Shown one piece after another: positions 24,232 through 32,750 of a stretch of 51,627 nucleotides of DNA. Origin of the DNA: Streptomyces sindenensis. GTDB taxonomy: Bacteria; Actinomycetota; Actinomycetes; Streptomycetales; Streptomycetaceae. Each line of letters starts with the position of its first letter. The stretch's first letter is position 1. A program made the translations under genes and the position numbers. The notes beneath the pieces are model-generated. The model worked only from the letters and a program-made list of their open reading frames with translations, searched no databases and was not told the DNA's origin. The stretch covers positions 1 through 51,627 of the forward strand of contig NZ_BMSG01000044.1 in NCBI RefSeq assembly GCF_014649035.1. The letters are read 5' to 3'.

Positions 24232-25253
24232 TTCTTGTACACCCCCTGCTCGCCCATGAGATGGGCGACCTTGTTGGCACCGAGGACCAGCAGCAGACCG
24301 AAGACTCCCTTGACGATCCCGACGGCCGCCGCATAGCTGAAGCCGCCGTACTGGATGCCCACGTTCCACACGTAGGTATCGAGGACCTCGGAGGCGCCCG
24401 GGCCGACGGCCGTGCGCTGGAGCAGGATCTGCTCGAAGCCCACGGTGAGCGCGTTGCCCACCTGGAGGACCAGCAGAAGGGCCACGACCGGGCGCAGGGC
24501 GGGCAGGGTGACGTGCCACATCCGGCGCCAGCGGTTCGCACCGTCCATCGCGCTCGCCTCGTAGAGTTCCGGGCTGACCGAGGCCAGCGCGGCGAGGAAG
24601 ACGATGACGCCCCAGCCGGCGTCCTTCCAGATCATCTCGAAGGTGATCAGGAACTTGAACAGGCCGGGGTTCGTCATGAGGTCGAAGCCCTCATGACCCC
24701 TCTCCCGCAGCGTCTGCGCGATGAGTCCCGCGCCGCCGAACATCTGCTGGAAGACCGTGATGACCAGGACCCAGGAGAAGAAGTGCGGCAGGTAGAGGAT
24801 CGCCTGCGCCACAGCCCGGACCCGGGGCCGCACAAAGCTGTTGATGAACAGGGCGAGCAGGACGGGCACCGGGAAGAACAGCGTCAGCTGCAACAGGAAG
24901 ATCGTCAGGGTGTTGCCCAGCGCCGACCAGAACAGCCGGTCGTTCACCATCTGCTGGAACCACTCGAAGCCGACCCAGGGGCTCTGCAGGATCGCCTGGA
25001 CGGCGTTGTCCGCGATGTACGGGTCGTAGTCCTGGAAGGCGACGACGTTGCCCGCCAGGGGGATGTAGGCGAAGACCAGCAGCAGCAGCATCGCCGGCAG
25101 GGTCATCAGCAGCAGCGTCCGGTCGCGCCGCAGCCGGTGCCGCAGGGGCACCTTCGCGGTCACCCGTACGTCTTCGGGGGGCGCCCCGTCCTTCTCGGCA
25201 GGCGTCGACGCGGGGAATTGCCGCGCGCGCCGGTCATCTGTGCTCAGTGACAT
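24228..25253 (-). CDS. ABC importer permease 1 (LplB type)
   Basis: Partner permease, 341 residues if started at ATG 25253, one base after the binding-protein stop; a GTG at 25271 overlapping that gene is an alternative, since neither has a clear ribosome site. Helices include LLLMTLPAMLLLLVFAYIPL, typical of LplB, and NTLTIFLLQLTLFFPVPVLL. The EAA motif is EASAMDGANRWRRMWHVTLP. The C-terminus has GGFSYAAAVGIVKGVFGLLL and AHLMGEQGVYKK. It forms a heterodimer with permease 2 and receives oligosaccharide from the lipoprotein encoded just upstream. Confidence 0.92.
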   Translation of the reverse strand: MSLSTDDRRARQFPASTPAEKDGAPPEDVRVTAKVPLRHRLRRDRTLLLMTLPAMLLLLVFAYIPLAGNVVAFQDYDPYIADNAVQAILQSPWVGFEWFQQMVNDRLFWSALGNTLTIFLLQLTLFFPVPVLLALFINSFVRPRVRAVAQAILYLPHFFSWVLVITVFQQMFGGAGLIAQTLRERGHEGFDLMTNPGLFKFLITFEMIWKDAGWGVIVFLAALASVSPELYEASAMDGANRWRRMWHVTLPALRPVVALLLVLQVGNALTVGFEQILLQRTAVGPGASEVLDTYVWNVGIQYGGFSYAAAVGIVKGVFGLLLVLGANKVAHLMGEQGVYKK

Positions 25254-25254
25254 G

Positions 25255-26928
25255 TCAGGAGGCCGACTCACCGGTCTCGTCGAGCAGCTTCTTGTACCAG
25301 TCGCGCAGCTTGTCGCCGCCCCTGGCCTTCCAGTCCGAGACCTGCTGCTGCATGTCGCCGACCTTCCTGCGGCCGCGCACGATGTCCTTCTCCATGGCCT
25401 CGAACTGCGCGTTGAGCTCGGTGTACCGGGCGGGCTCCTGGATCTGCATCCCGTGGAACAGCGGCTTCTTCAGGTGCGCTCCCTGGCGCTGCTGCCACTC
25501 GACGACGCCCTTGGCGACGTCCGGAAAGTCCGGGTAGGCGCGGTACGGCTTGGAGGTGGCGATGTACTCGTAGGTGGCGAAGACCTCGTTGTTGCCCTGC
25601 TCGTTCTTGACGAGGACGCCGTCCTCCAGGCTGTGGTGGGTGCCTTCCAGGCCGTACGCCCGCAGGCGCTGTTCCCTGCTCCCGTACGGCGCTGCGGTGA
25701 AGTTCGCCAGGGCGAGGAGGTCCTCGACGACCTTCTCGCCGGCTTTCTCGCTGACGAAGCACCAGAGGTTGGAGGGGGACGCCTCGTAGATGACGGGGTC
25801 ACCGCCGTCGTGGGCGAAGAAGTCCATCGCCCCCATCCGGAAGTCCGGCCTGTCCAGCCGCTGCACGGCGGTCGCGGCGTACCAGTCGGAGATGTCCGCG
25901 TTGTACATCATGACGTTGCCCGAGGAGAAGGTGGTGCGCATGTCGCCCGTCTCCGCCTTGGCGTCCGGGTGCACGAAGCCGGCCGAGTACAGCGAGCGTG
26001 ACCACTCCAGTGCCTCCAGGTACTCCTGGGTCTCGTAGCGGTTCACCAGCTTGCCGTCGACCAGTTGCCAGTAATAGGGCTTCTCCGGCAGCACCCCGAA
26101 GAAGACGAACGCCGACCACGTCATGTCGCTGCACGCCCATACCTTGCTCCTGGGCGCGTTGATCTCCTTGCAGAGGTCGTAGAACTCCTTCGTGGTGGCC
26201 GGGACCTCGTACCCCTTCTTCTCGAACAGGTCGGCGCGGTAGAAGGGGGTGATGTTGGGCGTGGCCTCGGCGGGCATGGGTATCCCGCGCAGCCGGCCGG
26301 CGAAGATGCCGCGCTGCCAGGCGCCGGTGGGAATGGCCGCCAGGTTGGGATACGCCTTGACCTTGTCGCCCGACAGGTAGGGGCCCAGGTCCGCGAACTT
26401 GTTGGCGATGGCGCTCGGGATCTTGCCTCCGAGCTCCCAGCCCGGGATGACGACGGCGTCCGGGATGGAGCTGGAGGCGAGCACCGCGCCGAGCTTCTGC
26501 CCGTAGACGTTGCCGTCCTGGTTCTGCCACTTGACCTTGACGCCGGCCGCCGTGTCCATGGCTGTCCAGTAGGCGTTGCCCTCGCCGGGCGAGGTGCCCC
26601 AGAGCGGCGCCATGATGCTGATCTCGCTGCCCTTGCCCAGCTTCTCGGGCACCGACACCGCCAGCTCGGCGGCGGGGAGCGCCGTCGTGAAACCGTCGGC
26701 CGAGCCGTTCTTGCTGGGGATGTCCGGGGTGACGGTCGTCGAGGGCACATACGCGGGAAGGATGTCCTTCAGCTTCTGACCGGTGGTGGTGCCCTCGTTC
26801 TTCGAGCCACCGGAACCGCCGCCGCAGGCGGCGAGAAACGGCATGCCGCCGCCCACGGCTGCCGCGACAACCACGGAGGAGGCGAGGAATCGTCTCCGGC
26901 TGGGAGCGGAGGGGGAGTTCGGCGTCAT
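25255..26928 (-). CDS. Solute-binding lipoprotein for oligosaccharide import
   Basis: 557-residue extracytoplasmic binding protein, first gene of the importer/GH operon. ATG 26928. The leader PSRRRFLASSVVVAAAV carries a twin-arginine pattern and ends at lipobox LAAC (FLAACGGG), so it is probably a Tat-exported lipoprotein. The mature protein belongs to the large LipO/LplA-type family, unusually long compared with about 420-residue binders, which is common for receptors of bulky or branched oligosaccharides. Features: EISIMAPLWGTSPGEGNAYW, GWELGGKIPSAIANKFADLGP, YRADLFEKKGYEVPATTKEF and AGEKVVEDLLALANFTAAPY. Upstream lie two TCGAAGCGCTTCGA operators. Substrate inferred as xyloglucan oligosaccharides from the enzymes in the operon. 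Confidence 0.9.
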   Translation of the reverse strand: MTPNSPSAPSRRRFLASSVVVAAAVGGGMPFLAACGGGSGGSKNEGTTTGQKLKDILPAYVPSTTVTPDIPSKNGSADGFTTALPAAELAVSVPEKLGKGSEISIMAPLWGTSPGEGNAYWTAMDTAAGVKVKWQNQDGNVYGQKLGAVLASSSIPDAVVIPGWELGGKIPSAIANKFADLGPYLSGDKVKAYPNLAAIPTGAWQRGIFAGRLRGIPMPAEATPNITPFYRADLFEKKGYEVPATTKEFYDLCKEINAPRSKVWACSDMTWSAFVFFGVLPEKPYYWQLVDGKLVNRYETQEYLEALEWSRSLYSAGFVHPDAKAETGDMRTTFSSGNVMMYNADISDWYAATAVQRLDRPDFRMGAMDFFAHDGGDPVIYEASPSNLWCFVSEKAGEKVVEDLLALANFTAAPYGSREQRLRAYGLEGTHHSLEDGVLVKNEQGNNEVFATYEYIATSKPYRAYPDFPDVAKGVVEWQQRQGAHLKKPLFHGMQIQEPARYTELNAQFEAMEKDIVRGRRKVGDMQQQVSDWKARGGDKLRDWYKKLLDETGESAS

Positions 26929-27065
26929 TGCGTCAACCCTTCGTGGTGCGACAGGGCGGCGCGCGGCGGCGACTGCCGCTGGGCTCTGTCGCTGAGGTAG
27001 GGGCGTTACCGGCCGAGCCGGCCGGAACGGAACCGGCTGAGCTGAAGCGGTCGACGGGCTGCTAG

Positions 27066-27079
27066 TCGAAGCGCTTCGA
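27066..27079. promoter_or_regulatory. Xyloglucan-module LacI operator, copy 3
   Basis: Perfect TCGAAGCGCTTCGA, 138 bases upstream of the binding-protein start; presumed operator of the leftward importer operon. Confidence 0.85.
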
Positions 27080-27217
27080 TGTTGCAGCGAGGTTAAGTGA
27101 AGGGTGTCGGCCGCACAAGAGTTCGTTTCGATATTCGTCCGACCCGTATCCGAACCACTTCCCGGCTTGATGGCACGCCGATCTGCCCGGAAGAGGCTCC
27201 TGGGGGCGGCCGCGCCC

Positions 27218-27260
27218 TTGACACTCGCGGGGTCGTCCGATGAGCATCGAAGCGCTTCGA
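27218..27260 (+). promoter_or_regulatory. Promoter and LacI operator copy 4 for GH3-GH31
   Basis: TTGACA (27218-27223), a 17-base spacer and a weak -10 (TGAGCA, 27241-27246) are followed directly by TCGAAGCGCTTCGA (27247-27260). The order -35, 17 bases, -10, operator is the same layout as in the two beta-glucan promoters, although the palindrome differs. The start codon is 85 bases downstream. Confidence 0.75.
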
Positions 27261-27344
27261 ACGATCTTCTCCCCGCCCCGCGCTGGAAGATGACTTGGCG
27301 CCGGCAGACCGGAATACCTCCCACCTCTTCAAGGGGACCCGCAC

Positions 27345-30287
27345 GTGACGGACCATCCACTTCCCTTCCGCGACCCGCGGCTGTCCTTCTCCCGGCGCGC
27401 CGACGATCTGCTCGGACGGCTCACGTCCGACGAGCGGATCGCGATGCTGCACCAGTTCGCCCCGGCGGTGGAGCGGCTGGGGCTCGGCCCGTTCCGTACC
27501 GGACAGGAGGCCCTCCACGGGGTCGCCTGGATGGGGCCCGCCACCGTCTTCCCGCAGGCCGTCGGCCTCGGCGCCACCTGGAACGACGACCTGGTCCGCC
27601 GGATCGGGGAGGCCGTCGGCAACGAGGTGCGGGCCAAGCGTGCCCAGGACGACCGCGTCGGGCTCAACGTCTGGGCGCCGACCGTGAATCTGCTCCGCCA
27701 CCCGCTGTGGGGCCGCGGCGAGGAGGGGTACTCCGAGGACCCGGCTCTCACCTCCGCCATCGCCGTCGCCTACACCCGGGGACTGCGCGGGGACCACCCC
27801 CGCTACTGGCGCACCGCACCCGTGCTCAAGCACTGGCTCGCACACAACAACGAGACCGACCGCGACACCGCGTCCTCCTCGGTCCGCCCGCGCGTCCTGC
27901 ACGAGTACGACCTGCGGGCCTTCCGCGACGCGGTGCGGGCGGGTGCGGTGGCCGGCGTCATGCCCGCCTACAACCTGGTCAACGGCCGCCCGAACCACGT
28001 CTCCCCGCTGCTGGGGCAGTACCTGCGCCGTTGGACCGACCAGCCGCTGGTGGTCTGCTCGGACGCGGGCGCCCCTTCCAACCTGGTCGACTCCGAGCAC
28101 TACTTCGACACCCACGAGGAGGCCACCGCGGCCTCCCTGAAGGCGGGTGTCGACAGCTTCACCGACCACGGCACGGATTCCACCGTCATGACGGGACGCA
28201 TCCGCGACGCGCTCGCGAAGGGGCTCATCGACGAGAGCTACATCGACACGGCGGTCCGCCGTCTGCTCGCCATGCGCTTCGCGCTCGGCGAGTTCGACCC
28301 GGAGCTCGACCCGTACGCGCAGGTCGACGACCTGGACACCGAGGAGCACCGGGCTCTGGCCCTGGAGGCCGCCGAGCAGGCGGTCGTCCTGCTCAAGAAC
28401 GACGGCCTGCTGCCCCTGGAACCGAAGCAGGGCCGGACCGTCGCGGTCGTGGGACTGCTCGCGGACGCCTGCAAGCTCGACTGGTACAGCGGCACGCTCC
28501 TGCACCGCTCGACGCCGCTCGACGGAATCCGCGCACGGTACGGCGCAGAGAACGTCCTCTTCGCGGAGGGCGTGGACCGGGTCAGGCTGAAGAGCTCCGA
28601 CGGCTGGGTCCACGTACCCGCCGCCGACGGGGCGGCGGAAGGCGGGGCGCGCGGCGCCGAAGGCGCCCTGGACCCGGCCCTCCTCGCGGGCCGCACCGAC
28701 CTGCCTCCGCTGACCTGCGGCGACGAGCCAACCGAACTGGCCCTCGTCGACTGGGGCGACGGCGTCCTGACCCTGCGTACCGACGAGGGGCTCCATCTCT
28801 CCGTCGCCGACGACGGGTACGTCAGGGCGTCCGCGGACGAGCCGGGCGGCTGGGTCGTCCAGGAGACGTTCCGCCTGGAAGCGGTGGAGGGAACCGCCGA
28901 CGGGTACCGCCTGCTGCACCTCGGGACCGGTGGGTACGTCTCGGTCGCCGCCGACGGCGCGAAGGTTGCCGACGCGGGCGGGAAGATCTCCCGGAACGAC
29001 GCCACGGTCTTCGAACGGGAGACCGTCGAGCGCGGCGCCGACGCGGTGGCCCGCGTCGCCGCGGCCGCCGACACCGTGGTCGTCGTGGCGGGCAACGACC
29101 CCCATATCAACGGCCGCGAGACCGAGGACCGTACGACCCTCGCCCTCCCCGCCCAGCAGGACCGGCTGTGGCGCGCCGCGCACGCCGCCAACCCCCGTAC
29201 GGTCCTCGTCCTGGCCTCCGCCTACCCCTACGCGGTCGGCGACGCGGCGGACGGACTGCCGGCCCTGCTCTGGACGGCCCACGGGGGGCAGGCGGCTGGT
29301 ACCGCGCTCGCCCGCGTCCTCGCGGGCGACGTGTCCCCGGCGGGCCGGCTCCCGCAGACCTGGTACGCGAGCGACGACGATCTGCCCGGCCTGCTCGACT
29401 ACGACATCATCGGCTCCCGGCAGACGTACCTCTACTTCGACGGCACGCCCCTCTTCCCGTTCGGCCACGGCCTCGGTTACGCCGACTTCACGTACTCGGC
29501 CCTGCGCACGGAGGTGGACGGCGAGCGGCTGCGCGTGGCACTGACCGTCACCAACGACGGCGGGCCCGCCGCCGACGAGGTGGTGCAGCTCTACGTACGG
29601 GCGGCCGGACCCGCCAAGACGGCCGAACCCGCCCGCGAGGGACCGGGGCGCCGGCTCCCCGGCCTCGGCGATCCCCGGGATCTGCCGCGGCGCAAGCTGG
29701 TCGCCCACCGTCGGGTGCACCTTGCGCCCGGCGCGGCGGAGCACATCGCATGCGAACTGCCCGTGGAGGAGTTGGGGCACTGGAGTGTGGCACACGGCCG
29801 GTGGACCGTGGAGCCGGGCACCTACGAGATCCTCGCGGGAGCGTCGAGCGCCGACATCCGGCTCATCGCGTCAGCGGTCGTCGACGGAGAGGCACAGGGC
29901 CCCCGGCCGGTGGCGACGCACGGTCTGGAGGCCGTCGACTACGACCGGCAGAAGGACACGGAGATCCTCGACCGCACGAAGACGGAGGGTGACGTCGTGG
30001 CGCCCGCGTCCGCCGACGAGGAGGGGAGCCTCGTCTACCGGGCGTGCGACTTCGGCGAGGGGGTGTCCGGACTGAGGTTCCTGGCCTCGGGCGAGGGGAG
30101 CATCACCGTGAGCGTGAGCGGCCACAGCCTGGCGCTCCAGCTCCCGGACACCGGCGGACCGTACGCGTACCGCACCTTCGAGGCCGCGCTGGACCTCCGG
30201 GGGGTGCACGAGATGGGCATCGGCCTCCGGGGCACCGTGCGCCTCGCCCGCGTGGACGTCGTTCCCGCCACGAAGGAGACCGCATGA
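27345..30287 (+). CDS. GH3 beta-glucosidase with inserted beta-trefoil-like and C-terminal CBM6-like domains
   Basis: 980-residue cytoplasmic GH3 enzyme expected to release glucose from the non-reducing end of xyloglucan or cello-oligosaccharides (beta-xylosidase is an alternative). GTG 27345 follows AAGGGGA; no signal peptide. TIM domain: PQAVGLGATWNDDLVRRIGE, GEEGYSEDP, VLKHWLAHNNETDRD (Lys-His substrate pair), with nucleophile D240 in VVCSDAGAPSN. The second sandwich domain (LLKNDGLLPLEP) is interrupted at about residues 410-560 by a stretch with LHLSVADDGYVRAS and LLHLGTGGYVSVA repeats resembling a trefoil/fascin fold, then resumes VVVVAGNDPHINGRETEDR. A fibronectin-III-like domain (FPFGHGLGYADFTYSAL) follows, then a CBM6-like C-terminus (YRACDFGEG, ISLRG-type end). 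The stop overlaps the GH31 start (ATGA). Confidence 0.88.
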   Translation: MTDHPLPFRDPRLSFSRRADDLLGRLTSDERIAMLHQFAPAVERLGLGPFRTGQEALHGVAWMGPATVFPQAVGLGATWNDDLVRRIGEAVGNEVRAKRAQDDRVGLNVWAPTVNLLRHPLWGRGEEGYSEDPALTSAIAVAYTRGLRGDHPRYWRTAPVLKHWLAHNNETDRDTASSSVRPRVLHEYDLRAFRDAVRAGAVAGVMPAYNLVNGRPNHVSPLLGQYLRRWTDQPLVVCSDAGAPSNLVDSEHYFDTHEEATAASLKAGVDSFTDHGTDSTVMTGRIRDALAKGLIDESYIDTAVRRLLAMRFALGEFDPELDPYAQVDDLDTEEHRALALEAAEQAVVLLKNDGLLPLEPKQGRTVAVVGLLADACKLDWYSGTLLHRSTPLDGIRARYGAENVLFAEGVDRVRLKSSDGWVHVPAADGAAEGGARGAEGALDPALLAGRTDLPPLTCGDEPTELALVDWGDGVLTLRTDEGLHLSVADDGYVRASADEPGGWVVQETFRLEAVEGTADGYRLLHLGTGGYVSVAADGAKVADAGGKISRNDATVFERETVERGADAVARVAAAADTVVVVAGNDPHINGRETEDRTTLALPAQQDRLWRAAHAANPRTVLVLASAYPYAVGDAADGLPALLWTAHGGQAAGTALARVLAGDVSPAGRLPQTWYASDDDLPGLLDYDIIGSRQTYLYFDGTPLFPFGHGLGYADFTYSALRTEVDGERLRVALTVTNDGGPAADEVVQLYVRAAGPAKTAEPAREGPGRRLPGLGDPRDLPRRKLVAHRRVHLAPGAAEHIACELPVEELGHWSVAHGRWTVEPGTYEILAGASSADIRLIASAVVDGEAQGPRPVATHGLEAVDYDRQKDTEILDRTKTEGDVVAPASADEEGSLVYRACDFGEGVSGLRFLASGEGSITVSVSGHSLALQLPDTGGPYAYRTFEAALDLRGVHEMGIGLRGTVRLARVDVVPATKETA

Positions 30288-32551
30288 AGTTCACCGACGG
30301 CTTCTGGCTCATGCGCGAGGGCGTCCGAGCCTCGTACGCGACCGAGATCCGTGATCTGCGCGTCGAGGCCGACCGGTTCACCGCGTACGCCGCGGTGAAG
30401 CGTGTCGCGGCGCGCGGCGACACGCTCAACACCCCGCTGATCACCGTCGAGTGCTTCTCCCCGGCCGAGGGCGTCATCGGCGTCCGTACCACCCATCACG
30501 CGGGCAAGGCCCGCCGGGGGCCGGACTTCACGATCCTGCCGGACGACACCACGGCGCCCGCGGCCCGCACCCGCCGGGACGGTGCGGCAACGGAACTCAC
30601 CAGCGGGCCACTGACGTTGCGGATGGACGGTGAGGGCCCCTGGGGCATCTCCTTCCTCGATGCCGACGGCCGGCGCCTCACCGGGGTGGACCCGAAGGGC
30701 ACGGCATTCGCGACCGCACCCGACGGCACACACCACATGATCGCCCAACTGGCCCTGGACGTAGGGGAGTACGTTTACGGACTCGGTGAGCGCTTCACCC
30801 CGTTCGTCAAGAACGGGCAGACCGTCGACATCTGGCAGGCCGACGGTGGCACCAGCAGCGAACTGGCCTACAAGAACATCCCGTTCTACCTGTCCTCACG
30901 CGGCTACGGCGTCTTCGTCAACCACCCCGGCAAGGTCTCCTTCGAGGTCGGCTCGGAGTCGGTCGGGCAGGTGCAGTTCAGCGTCGAGGACCAGTCGCTG
31001 GAGTACTACATCGTCGCCGGCCCGACGCCGAAGGACGTCCTGTCCCGCTACACGGCCCTGACCGGCAGACCCGCGCTGCCGCCGGCCTGGTCCTTCGGCC
31101 TGTGGCTGACCACGTCCTTCTGCACGTCCTACGACGAGCAGACCGTCACCTCCTTCGTCGACGGCATGGCGGAGCGCGGGATCCCGCTCAGCGTCTTCCA
31201 CTTCGACTGTTTCTGGATGCGCGAGTACCAGTGGTCGGACTTCCTGTGGGACCCGGAGGTCTTCCCCGACCCCGAGGCGATGCTGGCCCGCCTCAAGGAG
31301 CGGGGCCTGCGCATCAGCATGTGGATCAACCCCTACATCGCCCAGAAGTCGGCCCTGTTCGCGGAGGGCGCCGAACGCGGCTACCTGGTGAGGCGCGCCA
31401 ACGGTGACGTCTGGCAGTGGGATCTGTGGCAGCCGGGGATGGCGCTCGTCGACTTCACCAACCCGGCCGCCCGCGCCTGGTACAACGACAAGCTGCGTCT
31501 TCTGCTCGACCAGGGTGTCGACTGCTTCAAGACGGACTTCGGCGAGCGCATCCCCACGGACGTCGTCTGGCACGACGGCTCCGACCCGGAGCGGATGCAC
31601 AACTACTACGCGCAGATCTACAACCGCACCGTCTTCGAACTTCTGGAGAAGGAGCGCGGAGCGGGGGAGGCGGTGCTCTTCGCCCGGTCGGCGACGGCGG
31701 GCGGACAGCAGTTCCCGGTGCACTGGGGCGGTGACTGCTTCGCCTCCTTCACCGCCATGGCCGAGTCCCTGCGCGGCGGGCTGTCGCTGAGCCTGTCCGG
31801 CTTCGGTTTCTGGAGCCACGACATCGGCGGCTTCGAGGGCACCCCCGACCCGGCGGTCTTCAAACGCTGGCTGGCCTTCGGCCTGCTGTCCTCGCACAGT
31901 CGGCTCCACGGCAACGTCTCCTACCGGGTGCCGTGGGAGTTCGGCGAGCAAGCCGTCGACGTGGCACGGAAGTTCACCCTGCTCAAGCACCGCCTCATGC
32001 CCTACCTCTACGGAGTTGCCGCCGAGGCGCACCGTACGGGCATCCCGATGATGCGGCCCATGCTGGTGGAGTTCCCCGGCGACCCCGCCTGCCGCACCCT
32101 GGACAGGCAGTACATGCTCGGCCCGGACCTGCTGGTCGCGCCGGTCTTCACCGAGGACGGCGAGGTCGAGTACTACGTCCCCGAGGGCACCTGGACCTCA
32201 CTGCTGACCGGCGAACGCGTCACCGGCCCCGCCTGGCGGCACGAGACGCACGGCTTCGACAGTCTGCCGCTGCTGGTCAGGGACGGAGCCGTACTCCCGT
32301 GGGGCGCCGACGACCAGCGCCCGGACGGGGACTGGCTGGACGGCCTCACCCTGCGGATCTTCGGCACCGGTACGGACGCGCGCACGGTCACCGTGCCGGA
32401 CCTGACCGGCGCCCCGGCGGTGGAGTTCCACGTCGTGCGGGACGGGGCCGGCGCCCGCGTCACGGCGGAGGGGGCCGACCGGGTCTTCCGGGTGACCGTC
32501 GATGGATCCGACGCGGCGGGGGAGGGGACCGGGACGGTTGTCGTCGCCTGA
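30284..32551 (+). CDS. GH31 alpha-xylosidase (YicI-like, cytoplasmic)
   Basis: 755-residue retaining alpha-xylosidase close in length to E. coli YicI (772). ATG 30284 overlaps the GH3 stop; longer upstream frames overlap GH3 and are rejected. No signal peptide. N-terminal sandwich: YVYGLGERFTPFVKNGQTVD, KNIPFYLSSRGYGVFVNHP. Barrel: WLTTSFCTSYDEQTV, FHFDCFWMREYQWSDFLWDP, and nucleophile D418 in CFKTDFGE. The acid/base is D484 in QFPVHWGGDCFAS, two residues offset from YicI numbering (416/482). FWSHDIGGFEG and SHSRLHGN follow. The FxxDCFWM pattern is typical of xylosidases rather than alpha-glucosidases. Role: removes alpha-1,6-xylose from the non-reducing end of xyloglucan oligosaccharides, alternating with GH3. 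Confidence 0.92.
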   Translation: MKFTDGFWLMREGVRASYATEIRDLRVEADRFTAYAAVKRVAARGDTLNTPLITVECFSPAEGVIGVRTTHHAGKARRGPDFTILPDDTTAPAARTRRDGAATELTSGPLTLRMDGEGPWGISFLDADGRRLTGVDPKGTAFATAPDGTHHMIAQLALDVGEYVYGLGERFTPFVKNGQTVDIWQADGGTSSELAYKNIPFYLSSRGYGVFVNHPGKVSFEVGSESVGQVQFSVEDQSLEYYIVAGPTPKDVLSRYTALTGRPALPPAWSFGLWLTTSFCTSYDEQTVTSFVDGMAERGIPLSVFHFDCFWMREYQWSDFLWDPEVFPDPEAMLARLKERGLRISMWINPYIAQKSALFAEGAERGYLVRRANGDVWQWDLWQPGMALVDFTNPAARAWYNDKLRLLLDQGVDCFKTDFGERIPTDVVWHDGSDPERMHNYYAQIYNRTVFELLEKERGAGEAVLFARSATAGGQQFPVHWGGDCFASFTAMAESLRGGLSLSLSGFGFWSHDIGGFEGTPDPAVFKRWLAFGLLSSHSRLHGNVSYRVPWEFGEQAVDVARKFTLLKHRLMPYLYGVAAEAHRTGIPMMRPMLVEFPGDPACRTLDRQYMLGPDLLVAPVFTEDGEVEYYVPEGTWTSLLTGERVTGPAWRHETHGFDSLPLLVRDGAVLPWGADDQRPDGDWLDGLTLRIFGTGTDARTVTVPDLTGAPAVEFHVVRDGAGARVTAEGADRVFRVTVDGSDAAGEGTGTVVVA

Positions 32552-32601
32552 ACTCCGCCCACCACCGCGCAGCCCGCTGGGCCCCGCCATGGGTGCCCGG
32601 C

Positions 32602-32628
32602 GGCGCTGCCGCTCCCTGGGGCAGCGCC
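32602..32628 (+). terminator. Hairpin after GH31
   Basis: GGCGCTGCC (32602-32610) and GGCAGCGCC (32620-32628) form a 9-bp stem with a 9-base loop, 50 bases after the GH31 stop. Confidence 0.5.
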
Positions 32629-32703
32629 TGGGGCCGAGGCCGCCGCCCCGGTCCTGGGAGAGGCCCCTCCCCGCCCTTGGGTTGCCTTCCTGCCCGGTGT
32701 GTA

Positions 32704-32746
32704 CCGGACCGGACGGTGCCGTGGCTGCGACCACCGTCCGGCCCGG
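32704..32746. terminator. Bidirectional terminator between GH31 and the COG0523 gene
   Basis: CCGGACCGGACGGTG and CACCGTCCGGCCCGG pair over 14 of 15 positions around a 13-base loop. It lies 4 bases beyond the COG0523 stop (leftward) and 150 beyond the GH31 stop (rightward), between convergent genes. Confidence 0.7.
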
Positions 32747-32750
32747 AGTC

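Noticed and set aside
27093..29795. 900-codon leftward frame opposite GH3
   Set aside because: Antisense shadow with Arg/Gly/Val-rich low-complexity translation and no domain.
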